Assembly: GCA_905178155.1 (NCBI GenBank)
Contig: CAJINV010000001.1
Span: 15,190,142-15,254,141, forward strand
Length of the DNA stretch: 64,000 nt
Source: Amoebophrya sp. A120
Taxonomy: Eukaryota; Sar; Dinophyceae; Syndiniales; Amoebophryaceae
Reading direction: 5' to 3'
A program made the translations under genes and the position numbers. Within the stretch, counting starts at the first letter, position 1. Each line of letters starts with the position of its first letter. Below are positions 45,501-55,135 of this stretch, one piece after another. The notes beneath the pieces are model-generated. The model made no database searches. It was not told the DNA's origin and saw only the letters and a program-made list of their open reading frames with translations.

Positions 45501-46695
45501 ACGGCGAGCAAACTCGGGGGAAAGAAACCCCAGCTGGACAACGAGGCGGAGTTCCCTTCCTTCCCGATCGGTCTGCAGCCGCTCGGCGGGGGTGGGCCGC
45601 CGCCCGTGAAGAAGCCGGTCACCAAAAGTTCGGTGTTCGGTGCCGCGAGTCTGTCCGCGGGCGGCGCGTCTTCGTCCGCGGCGTCGTCCTCGTCCACGCC
45701 CAACAACGCGGTCGCCGCGAAGAAGAAAGCGAAGGTCGGACAGCCGAGCGCGGCAAAGGACATCACGTTGAATTCGAATCCGAACGCGCCCGCGCCACCC
45801 CCGATCGGACAACAGCAGCAATCTTCCAGTTCCTCCAGCTCGTCCCGGCCGCGCGACGCAAGCACGGGGTCGAGCTCGCTGTTGAAGGGAATCCAAGAAA
45901 AGCAGGAACTACTAAAAACCGCCTACGGCCCCACCAAGATAAAAGACGAGGCCGCGGAGCGCGGTCAGGTGGCGAAGAAGCTGGGGAATGCGGAAAATTT
46001 TCCCGCGCTTCCCAGCAGCAGCGTGCACCAGCCGGCCGGAAAAAGTCGGGATACCGGGGGCCTCTTGAAGGGGGCAAACATCATCTCGAAAAAGACCGGA
46101 ACCGTGGTGCCGGTGCAGCAGGGTTCAAAGACGGCGCAGCTGCAGAAAAAGAAGGACCTGTTCGATGACGACGACGACTTCGCAGACGTGAGCTTTGCAC
46201 AGGTATAGAGGGTTTTTGATATGGTCTGAAGTAAATTTGTGTAGTTTGTTCGAAAGTAAGGAATTCAGTTAAGTACTGTGTTCGTCCTTTTTTCCACCGA
46301 ACAAGTACTGGTTGTTTATCGCAGCGCATCATATAATCCAACAGGCTTTGGTGACTCAGTCTGGTTCTGCGGACGCCGAACCCGGGTCGCCTAGCTGGAA
46401 TAGCAAGAGGCCTGTAACTACAGCAAGCAAAGTTCCTGACGCGTGGGACGACGACGAGTTGTTTCCCACACTAAACGAGAAACAAGCCCCGCCCCCCGCG
46501 GGGGACGTTTCCCCATCGAAGCCCCTAGTCGGAAAAGCGAAGCAACTCGAGGAACAGCGACTGCGGCAGGAGGCGCGCGACGCCAGGCTCGCTAAGCAAC
46601 TGCAAGATGCCGAGAACAATTCGGCGGGAAAAACGGAGCAAGCACCGCCGAAGGCACGAGGGAGACAGAAAAAAACGCTGATCGCGTGGGGATAA
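42507..46695 (+). CDS. ZNF598: E3 ubiquitin ligase ZNF598/Hel2-like
   Basis: Ribosome-associated RING E3 of the family that senses collided ribosomes and ubiquitinates 40S proteins. ATG 42507 starts a Gly/Asn-rich leader. The RING spans residues 72-116 (CPVCCDTAVC ... CGHWACFKC ... CPMC). It is followed by the family's linked C2H2 fingers: CWTC...H.EKQH, YFCRTCLDGREIF, CQFCKKSFFTHQEL, TCFLCFEAHRENRFF, HHVCRYERCM. The C-terminal half has the FPxL-type motifs typical of the family (QDFPALAE, AEFPSFP, ENFPALPSS, ELFPTLNE). Exons: 42507-43574, 43716-44649, 44979-45063, 45218-46202, 46345-46695; ordinary introns are GT-AG and in frame. An introner at 44650-44973 splits the middle region. Compared with animal ZNF598, the order of domains is the same. 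Confidence 0.88.
44650..44973 (+). mobile_element. introner family B, copy 3
   Basis: 324-bp insertion in the ZNF598-like gene. Starts TATCAAAAGGAAAAATCCCC; right end GGGGATTTTTCCTTACGATA. Direct repeat GGCCA at 44645-44649 and 44974-44978. Excision gives CGG GCC AAC GAG CGG, joining KLRA to NERELIRLYVGF. Orientation as the copy at 12278-12602. Confidence 0.88.
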
Positions 46696-47627
46696 AGGAA
46701 GTGCTAGCTTTTTGCCTGTGGAGCTGTATCATCTACGCAGATTCATCTCATATAGAAGCTGCGTAGTACGGAATTTCCACTTCGCAAGTTGGAGCTCTCA
46801 ATCCCGGTTGTCTGTGAACTGCGCATCGGAATTCGCTTTTTGGGAGATAATTTCCTAGTTTCTCCTTCTCTTTTCACTGGTACGGGTACGTACTCGAGTT
46901 TTTCAAGCGACAAGTATTTTAGTTTGTTAGCGACCGCATACAATCGGACAACGACAAGCGACAATTGCGAACGAAAAAAGCGTGCGAACGGCGCTCTTAC
47001 AAAATGCTTGATTAGATTCGGGTGTTCATCACAAACTTCTACTTTTTTTCGGACATGAGAGAATCGCGTGCACTATCGCCTTGTTTCCCGACCGGAGTTG
47101 GCTTTGCGTATAGATACGTCGTCTGCGAGTTGTTGATTGTTGCGCATCGAGATAAACAGTTCAAACTCGTTCATTCGTTGATGTCTTCGTTCGCCACGAG
47201 AAAGCGCTATCGATTCGAAGTCTTAGATATGAAGCAGCGGTAGGCGCGAAACTCAAAGCAGTCGAGAGGACTACAACCAGTCAAAATTATCGAAATCATG
47301 GTGCACCCCGCTCCTCTTGGCAGAAAGGAAATATAGAAAAAATTATTTTTTTTGACTCCCCGCGATCCGGTCGCAACTGGGGTCGGACGGGGAAAGTTCA
47401 AATCTTGTCCACTGTTGCTCGTCCATCCGCTACGACAGCAGCAGTAGTGGAAACTAGCGCGGGGTGCCAGCACAGTAGAGGAAAAGCAGAAACACGAGCA
47501 AACTCATTGCCGGTGTAGAGGGAAACGGAAAGCGTCCGGGCCTTCTTACTCTGTTGCCCCTACAGAGACCTTCGTTGCCGGGCCTCTCGTTTGTTCTTTG
47601 CACAAGAACCTAGTACCGCGACACACG
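46696..47627. other. intergenic, about 930 bp
   Basis: No supported gene. Open frames 46789-47058 and 47022-47243 lack any motif. Confidence 0.45.
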
Positions 47628-50606
47628 ATGAAGAAGTTTGTGGAGAGACGGCTTGCGCGCGAGCGCGTGCTCGAGAAGGAGCAAATTGCACTGCGGAAAC
47701 AGGTGAAGGACATCGAACTTATGAAGTGCCACGGGGAGGCCGATTTCCGGGTCGAGGTCGCAAGAAGAGCACGAGAAACAAATGAACAGAAGGCCGAGGT
47801 ACAGGAATAGAGCCTGCTTTTGAAGATCGTGTTTTTATTGACTATGCGCGGTCGGAAAAGACTTCTCCTGACGCATGGAAGTAAAACTAAAGAACAACGA
47901 TAAATAATTCACTGTACAACTATAAAAAATCCAGGTTTCCACCGAGTATGCCCACGTGCAGGCACAGCAGGTTGCAACGCGAAAAGCCATCGTTAGCAAA
48001 ATGGAAACTGATCTCGCGATCGAGCTGGAGCGGAGGAAAGCACAAGCAGTTATTGAAAGGAAAAACTCCCCCTCCCCATATCGAAAAGGAATGTTTCCGA
48101 AAATTTGTGTTGCTGATTTGAGGCCACAAATCACATTTGTCTTGCAAGGAGACAAGGGCAAAAGCTTCGCCCCCATTATGGAAGCGATTTGTCATGCTGT
48201 TGTGCCTAAAGGGCAGCCGTTTCCCATGCTGAGCAACTAGATTGATACGCCCCTACATAGCCTGAAGATCTGGCCGCAGTGCCTTCCTGCAATACAGAGC
48301 TGATTTGTGTACACAAGTCCAGCATCAGAAATTTCGTTTTGATATGGGGAGGGGGGATTTTTCCTTTCGATAGCTGTTCGCGAGGAACAGGATCGCATCA
48401 GGATGTACGACGGTACACGACGATTGCTTCGGCTTTTTTTGTGTTAGGTTTCTGGTGGAAGCACGTTATCGAGCATGCAGCAGGCTGTATGTCGGTCATG
48501 ATTTGCACATCATTTTGGAAAAAATAGAAATGTCGTGTTTAGTTGTGTCGGGCTCAGAATTTTCTAAACCCGGCCAATCTATCAATCAATGCAGGTAGTG
48601 AGGAACTGCGACAAATCAAGACGAAGTTGCACCAAGCGCAAGTGAACAAGGAAAGGCATCAACAGCTCGTGGAGCAGCTCCTCAGAAAAGAGCAAGAGAA
48701 GCAAGAGGTACGCTTGCGTTTGTTGCGTCACACGGTACAGCCTTTGGTTTTCGGCCGACACTGAGCAGTAAAGCCAAGAGAAATATTCATGGATAATCAA
48801 CGAAAAATGAAACTAAAACAGGAAGAAGAAATTTCGCAGCGGATGGAGTATGATCGAAGGGAAGCAATCGAGAAGAAGATCGCGGACGAAATACACAAGT
48901 CTCAGCAAAGAGGTAAGGCTTTGTAGGCACGGTGGTTTTATTTTCTTGCGCCCATGTGCTGTGGTTTTACGCTCAAAGAAATGATCCGCTCCTCCTGCCC
49001 TTGCGTTGCTTTCTGGGGGGCACTGGGGCAGTGGAGGTATCACACACGACTGACGCTGCTTTTTTCAAGCGCATCTACCACCCACAACTCCAGGTAAAGT
49101 GACCGCAATAAATCAGCAGCAGATCATATTGCGAGAAGAGGCAAAGGGCTTGTCAAAAATCCAAGCCGAGAAGGAGAGACAACAGGTAGACATAACGCGT
49201 TTTCGCGTATACTAAGTTAATTCGAACGCACATCGTAAGAAAGTACCGAACAGATGAAGCAGTGAAGGTGCATAATCTGAATAAAAATCAGCTTGAAAAG
49301 TAATCTCCGAATCAATACTGCTGTTGTAGGTTGAAGCAATAGTGGAGCAGATCGCAAAAGAAGACGCTTTGGAAGCCGCCACAAGAAAGAGGAAACAGGA
49401 GGAAACCCAAGTCATGCTGCGGGCCTTCATGATTGAGCAGCAAGAGCGCCAACGAAAAATGGAGCAGGTATAATCACTCAATTGCTGCTGTTGAATGTGC
49501 ACGAGCAAACTGCTGCAAGGTATTCCAAGAAAAGATAGATTGCTTACTAAGTGCAACTTGTTCATGTTCCACCTGGACCTGTGTTGTTTCTCTGGAGAAC
49601 GGTCCGACTGGAACACAAAAAACAGGACGAGCTCGACGAGATGGCCGCTATCGAAGCGTTCGCGAAAAAGAAGCGTGCTTTGGAGGAGGCCCAAGAGGAG
49701 GAGAAGCGCAAGGCAGAGGAGGCGAAAAAAGCCGCTTACGAGCTCATCGTCGCGACCGCCGAAGCAAGAAACAAGGAGGCGGAAGAATTCGAATTCCTCA
49801 AGAACGAGCTGTAAGCTGCTTTTACTTCTTGTTGGAACGTTCCAGGTTCGTTGGTTGTCGTGAGGCCTGGTTCGAATTTCCTTTGGAGAATTAGATCTTT
49901 TCTTGAGAACAAATTTGCGCGTTGATGTTCACAAAACCGCAGGTACGCAGAGGAGCTCGAGGCCCAACAGCGACGGAAGGAGGAACTGGGTATGCGCAAA
50001 AAGCTCGAGGACCGCGCGGAAATGTTGAAGGCATACGAGGATCAGCTGCGTTTGAAGGAGGAGCGCCGGGTCCGCGAGGAGCGCGAGGAGGCGGTGTTCC
50101 GGGAGAAGCTGCTGCACAAATTCGCGGAGGACGACAGAATAGAACAGTTGAACGCACAGAAAAAGCGCATGAAGGTCCAGGAGCACAAGCGGGAAGTCGA
50201 GAGGCTACTGCAGGTAAGTATGTTGAGGGGTGCTGGCTTAGTACAACCTACAACTTCGCATGGCGATACGTGTACTTCAGTTGCTGCAGCATCTTGTTTT
50301 GCTTCGCCTTTTTGTGCTGAGCACGTGGACGTGGTAGCACGAGTCCCCTGCCATGTCATGCGCTACGTTTTATTTCTTCGTGAAAAACAGGAACGGCGCG
50401 CTCAGTACCAGGCGGAGCGGGATGCCGAGCTGCTGGAGCTGGAGGAGCAGCGCCGGGTGCAGAAGGAGCGCTACGTGGAGATCGAGGAGGAGAAGAAGCG
50501 GCTGCTCCGCGAGCATTGCGTCCAGTTTCGCGACTACCTGCCGAAGGGCATGTTCCAAAACCGCGAAGACTACGACTACGTCATGGCCCAGCCCGAGCCC
50601 AACTAA
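47628..50606 (+). CDS. MNS1: MNS1-like coiled-coil axonemal protein (TPH domain)
   Basis: Multi-exon gene encoding an almost wholly helical Lys/Arg/Glu-rich protein. ATG 47628 (MKKFVERRLARERVLEKEQ). Exons include 47628-47797, about 47936-48050, 48378-48409, 48595-48707, about 48822-48921, 49094-49183, 49330-49468, about 49619-49811, 49943-50213 and 50391-50606; most introns are GT-AG. The C-terminus (EEKKRLLREHCVQF, DYLPKGMFQNRED) matches the end of MNS1, whose family has a YLPKGVF signature there; the body fits the trichohyalin-plectin-homology type. MNS1 is a microtubule inner protein of ciliary doublets, so a flagellar role is inferred. An introner at 48051-48372 interrupts the second exon. 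Stop TAA at 50604-50606. Confidence 0.75.
48051..48372 (-). mobile_element. introner family B, copy 4 (opposite orientation)
   Basis: 322-bp insertion in the MNS1-like gene. Starts TATTGAAAGGAAAAACTCCC and ends GGGGATTTTTCCTTTCGATA. Flanking repeat GCAGT (48046-48050) versus GCTGT (48373-48377), one mismatch. Excision gives CAA GCA GTT CGC GAG, in frame. Interior order matches 13313-13633, the reverse of 12278-12602 and 44650-44973. Confidence 0.84.
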
Positions 50607-51452
50607 AAAGAAGTCCTGTGCGGTGTTCGCGGAAAAATTAAGCGAAATAATTCCTAAACTTTTATCAGACATCCAAAGCATCAAAAGTTTTAATTCTATC
50701 ATCAGACAAATCAGACAAAAAGTTGCAGTTGTCGGCAGAACAACTGCACGAAATAAAGGGAGGGGAAACAGCAGCACGACCTCCCACGGTTTCAATTTTC
50801 TTTACCTTTCTTTACACATCAGACTAAACGCAGACAAACTTGTTACGATTTGAAACTACAAACAGACCAAACAGATTATCATTTGAACTCGTGTTGAAGT
50901 AAAGCAGATATAGATTTAGCAGACCAGAAATTGTTCCTGCTGCTCGTTGGGTTCAGTTCTTGCTTCTTTCTTCTGCCAGAGTTGGCTGGCAGTTCGCCTG
51001 TACTCGCTACAAGCAGCAGTATGGAAAAAGCTGAAGAGACGTTTTGAATGTTTGCACTAGCGCCGGACTCATTCTTGCGCGAAATGGACGGAACAAAATG
51101 AACAGAACAACAGTAGATGCGGACACAAAACAACAAGTGCAGAACTTGTTCAGCTTTTGCGCGGTGTTTCATTATCTTGAATTTGGTGAAGCGCTAACAA
51201 AGTATGAAAAAAAGACGAAGCGCACTCCACCCGGTTTCTGGGTCAGAGGTGTCCCACCTCTGACAGGTACAACAGGAAAATCCTTTGCTTTCTTTGTGTT
51301 CCCCCACCTCGCTGCGCGTGGGACCATAAGCGCGCTTTAAGTACACTATGCATGGCTCAATGCTTTTTCACCGTCGCGTGAAGAAGGTCGCGCGGCCAGA
51401 TCTGAGGACAGCACTCAAGTCATGAACTAGGAGTCGAACATCAGTGTGCAAG
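50607..51452. other. intergenic, about 850 bp
   Basis: No supported gene. A perfect 10-bp stem with 3-base loop (GTCAGAGGTG/CACCTCTGAC) lies at 51242-51264. Confidence 0.45.
51242..51264. repeat. short perfect hairpin
   Basis: GTCAGAGGTG, loop TCC, CACCTCTGAC. It is about 190 bp upstream of the next start codon. Role unknown; it could be a UTR structure. Confidence 0.6.
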
Positions 51453-52464
51453 ATGGCGTCTGAGGAGGCTGCGGAGGAAATTGCAGAAGAGGCCAGCGAA
51501 GAGTCCTCAGCAAACGTCCCGGAGCTGGATCTTTCACATTGTGGCGTCAAGCAAAGGGTCCGCGACATCCAAGCCGACATTAACGCCGAAGTGCTATCAG
51601 CTCGACAGGAGATAATTGTATTTGATGCTTTGATGAAGATGAAGTAAGTAGGTGTCGGCTCGAACGAAAACGATTATTCGCTCATATCTATCAAGCCAAA
51701 AGCTGACTTCTCTGTAAGTAAATGATTTTCGAATGCCAAAACCACTTCAACAGCGCCTCGAGCTGAAAAAGGGGACGCGAGTGAACGAGGAAGTTGCCAA
51801 GGAGGAGAAGCTATCAAATGTAAAAATGTCTGGGTATGGAAGAATGCAAGTTTGTCATGCTTGTCTGGCATGACTCTTCTATCTGTCATGCACCTTATCA
51901 AAGAGCCCCGCTTTTCTGTCATGCAGACACGTAGTTTGTCATGCAGAATAGGCAACACCTAGAAGCTCAGAAACTTGTCATGCTGAGCCAGCAATTGTCG
52001 CCTCCTCATGATACGCCACACAGCATCACAAGTTTCCAGACCCAGACATTTTTACATTTGATAGAAGCAATTCAAAGAGGGCGTGACAGCAGCCGTGAAG
52101 GGGACGCAGCGTGTTATCCTCAAAGACCTGCGCCGATTCGAGGATTCGATACAACCGGTGAAGCGGCTGCAACATGCGGAGAACGTATGACGGCAGAAGT
52201 TGCGAATTTCGTTGAATCATGCTCGCACCAGTTGTGCGTACTAACTCGCAGCAGCGATACATAGATGAATCACCGAAACAAGATCTGCAAGAGCCACTTA
52301 GCCTCAGAAAGGCAAATGCTTTCTGTAGTGACAAAAAAAACTAAAATCAGATGCGGATATTGAAGCAGACCACCCAGATCCGGCAAGACACGAAGGCGCT
52401 GCGGAAGATGCTTCGCAATTTGGACAAGCGGCTGCAGAAAATGGAAAACGAATTGGAGTTCTAA
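51453..52464 (+). CDS. small coiled-coil protein
   Basis: About 160 residues, helical and charged. ATG 51453 (MASEEAAEEIAEEASEESS). Exon 1 ends near 51644 (MKMK); exon 2 resumes at 51754 (RLELKKGTRVNEEVAKEEK), is split by the introner at 51812-52063, and continues QFKEGVTAAVKGTQRVILKD to AEN; a GT-AG intron (about 52185-52350) leads to MRILKQTTQIRQDTKALRKM and the end KMENELEF at 52464. The first intron only keeps frame if its ends are GT...CA or TA...AG, unlike the others. No family recognised. Confidence 0.68.
51812..52063 (-). mobile_element. introner family A, copy 5 (opposite orientation)
   Basis: 252-bp insertion. Starts TATCAAATGTAAAAATG and ends CATTTTTACATTTGATA. Direct repeat GAAGC at 51807-51811 and 52064-52068. 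Excision gives GAG AAG CAA TTC AAA, in frame. Almost identical to the reverse complement of the copy at 28819-29070: the 20-residue string beginning MQNRQHL can be read on + here and on - there. Confidence 0.9.
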
Positions 52465-52960
52465 AAGAGCTTGTACGATGTAAAAACACGACTCGCCGAC
52501 AGTCGTAGTTGAAATCGATTCACTCGTTGGACATTGTTCTTTGGAAGCGGTGAACAAGTTAGATGTTTCGAGGCTGTAGATCTGTAGTTTGGATTTGGAA
52601 AAAAAAAACAGCTGAAAAATAACTGTAGAATCGAAGATGAACAAGGTAAGAGCACTGATAGATAGAGAAAGCAGGAAGTCACTGCTTCGTTCCACAGCCG
52701 GTTGTATCAGTGCCAGGAACCAATGATTGCACCCGCCTGACTCTTTGTGTTCGCATAGTGAGTCCCGTGATCTCCAGCTGAAAAATCTAGCGCTTAGAGT
52801 GGGCTGCGCAGAAGTACTGTCCTGGGACTCGATCCAAGGCTCAAATCTTAAGGCAGCTACCAACAGTTCGATTTCTAGGGCCGTCACCATGCTCCCACGA
52901 AGGTAAGTTACACCCCCCGTCCCCGCACTTATTAAATAGCACCAGCAGGCCGGCGCAACC
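52465..52960. other. intergenic
   Basis: About 500 bp with no supported gene. Confidence 0.45.
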
Positions 52961-55135
52961 ATGTCCGTGCAAAATTGGCCCCGTGTCAGCGTTGTGTCGC
53001 TGTTTGTCAGCTTTATGACGCTTTTCGGTGTGATGGTTTGGTGGGAAACCGACGATGAAGGAAATAGCACCAAACCAGCACTGCTCTCACGCGAGTGGAC
53101 GGAGAAACCGTGTGCGGACCACGGAGACTGTCCAGCGAAGTACGCCTGCATGCCCTTCACCATAAATTCTGGATCGGCGGCAGCCGCAGGAACGGGGGGG
53201 AAGAACGACGCAGCAAAAGCAAGACAATTTCGGTGCGCTGCTCGCAGTCTGGTGCTCGATTTTTCCATCTCGGACGTGCTGTGCACGCTTTTCGTCTTCG
53301 TAACGGCGTTTCTGTCCGCAGGTAGCGGGGTCGGAGGTGGCGGGGTGTTCGTACCCCTTTTTCTGATTTTGCTGAATTTCAGTGCCAAGGAAGCGGTGCC
53401 ACTGTCGAAGGCGTGTTGTCTCACGGGTTCACTGATCAACATCGTGCTGTTTTTGCCAGAACGAAATCCAGTTTTAGCCTCGCGGACACTGGTCGACTTC
53501 GACGTGGTGGCCGTTTTGAATCCGCCGCTGCTTGCCGGCATAACACTAGGCGTCATCGGTCACAAGATGAGCCCCGACTGGGTCGTCGTACTGCTGCTCC
53601 TGTCGACGTTAATTTTCGCTTTCAAAAAGTCCTGGGCCAAGGGGGTAACCCGATGGAGAGAGGAGACCAAAATGTTGCTTGCGCAGGAGGAAGAGGCAAA
53701 CGCAAACGAGGGGAATGACAACTCCTCGGGTAGTAGTGGAGAATCGGCTGCGCCAGCTTCGGCCACAACAAATGCAACGACCCCTGCAAAGGCTGCCACA
53801 GCGGCTACTGAGGTGAGAGGTCGAGACGCTGACAAGAACCCTTCTGCGTCTTCTCCAAACCTATCATCATCCCCCGGCCGATCGACAGGGAAGAAGGACC
53901 GAAACGCGGCAATTCGCACGCCGGGCACCGCAAACAAGACAACCAAGAAAACGATTTTCGGGCGGCGGTCGGAGTTCATCGCCGTCAGTGGCTTTGAAGA
54001 GGACGAGAACTACAATTCACAGGAAGATGATGTGGACCTAAGGGCTAGCGGCGGCGCAGGAGATGGGGAAAATACTGACACGACATTGCACTCCACCACG
54101 ATCATAAGGAAACAAACTGCGCGACCATCATCTTCTTCACGGAAGCCTGAGGAAACAACCGACGCGTTGGACCTCTCGCTTTTTTCCTGGCGGAATTACT
54201 TGTGGACCTGGCAGACCGCACGCAAAGCGATTGAAATCACGACTCTACTCTGTGTTTTTCTGTTCTTCGTCGAGTACACAAAAGCGCCGCGCTGCACTGG
54301 CCTGTATTGGTTGGAGGTGGTGTTCCAGTTGGCGGTTTGTCTCGTGTTTTTTGGATTCGCGTTGAGGCGAGTTCTCCAGGAAGAGCAGCGGGGGCAGTTG
54401 GTAAGGACAACAGATCTCGAAGATGTGGATCTGGAAGAGCTCGGGGAAGTTGGCACGGACGCTGAATTGGAAAGAACCGGCAGTGTGCAACGGGGGGGAT
54501 CAGCAGCAAGTGTGCCGAATTCGCGAAAAAGTTCCTCTGTGAAGGACGGTGAGCAGGAGATTCGCACAACGACGTCCATCACAAGCAGTGATTTTCAGGT
54601 TGATGACGAGGAGGACGACGCAGCAAGCAGCCGTCCGCGAAACAGCACCCCCGCCGGCAACGAGTGCGCGCAACTCGCCTGGGCGGAAGGCACGAACCGA
54701 GTCGTTTTTCCGTTGTATGCCGGAGCAGCCGGGTTTGTCGGTGGCTTTCTCGGCATTGGAGGTGGTATGCTTCTGTCGCCGGTTTTGCTGGACCTGGGAT
54801 TGCTGCCTGAAGTCACGCAAGCAACAACGGCGATGTTCGTCTTCCTGAGCAGCGCACTCGCCATGTTGCAGTTCTTCCTGTTGGACCTCGTTATGCCGAG
54901 CTACGTCTGCTGGTATGGCTTCTGGGTCTTTGTAGCAACCGCTGCGGGACAGTTTTTACTGAAAAAGCTTCTGCAGCTCTACCAGCGCAAGTCGCTGATA
55001 ATTTTGTCCGTCGCGGCAATAATTTTTCTGTCGATGGTGCTAATGACACTGAATGGCCTCTATCGGCTCTACATAGACTACACGAACCAAGATTGGGAAG
55101 CACTTTCGTTTAGCTTCTCCAAGCTGTGCCATTAG
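52961..55135 (+). CDS. TauE/SafE-family membrane transporter
   Basis: 724 residues from ATG 52961, intronless. The family exports sulfite/organosulfur anions in bacteria and occurs in plants and protists with poorly known substrates. The N-terminus has a membrane span (VSLFVSFMTLFGVMVW) then a short Cys-containing lumenal loop. The first TauE half begins about residue 108 with AGSGVGGGGVFVPLFLIL and KEAVPLSKA; the second at about residue 585 with GGFLGIGGGMLLSPVLLDLG and TQATTAMFVFLSS. These are the paired glycine-rich motifs of the family. The two halves are separated by a long, mostly hydrophilic insert (about residues 240-400 and 480-570, Ser/Thr/Glu-rich) with two membrane spans between. 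About ten spans in all. Confidence 0.88.
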   Translation: MSVQNWPRVSVVSLFVSFMTLFGVMVWWETDDEGNSTKPALLSREWTEKPCADHGDCPAKYACMPFTINSGSAAAAGTGGKNDAAKARQFRCAARSLVLDFSISDVLCTLFVFVTAFLSAGSGVGGGGVFVPLFLILLNFSAKEAVPLSKACCLTGSLINIVLFLPERNPVLASRTLVDFDVVAVLNPPLLAGITLGVIGHKMSPDWVVVLLLLSTLIFAFKKSWAKGVTRWREETKMLLAQEEEANANEGNDNSSGSSGESAAPASATTNATTPAKAATAATEVRGRDADKNPSASSPNLSSSPGRSTGKKDRNAAIRTPGTANKTTKKTIFGRRSEFIAVSGFEEDENYNSQEDDVDLRASGGAGDGENTDTTLHSTTIIRKQTARPSSSSRKPEETTDALDLSLFSWRNYLWTWQTARKAIEITTLLCVFLFFVEYTKAPRCTGLYWLEVVFQLAVCLVFFGFALRRVLQEEQRGQLVRTTDLEDVDLEELGEVGTDAELERTGSVQRGGSAASVPNSRKSSSVKDGEQEIRTTTSITSSDFQVDDEEDDAASSRPRNSTPAGNECAQLAWAEGTNRVVFPLYAGAAGFVGGFLGIGGGMLLSPVLLDLGLLPEVTQATTAMFVFLSSALAMLQFFLLDLVMPSYVCWYGFWVFVATAAGQFLLKKLLQLYQRKSLIILSVAAIIFLSMVLMTLNGLYRLYIDYTNQDWEALSFSFSKLCH

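Noticed and set aside
47956-48240. Open frame running from the MNS1-like exon into the family B introner
   Set aside because: Its second half is introner sequence, read also on the opposite strand in the copy at 12278; the true exon resumes after 48372.
51941-52264. Open frame MQNRQHL... as a small gene
   Set aside because: It lies in a family A introner and appears on the - strand in the inverted copy at 28819-29070; the downstream exon uses another frame (QFKEGVTAAVKG).
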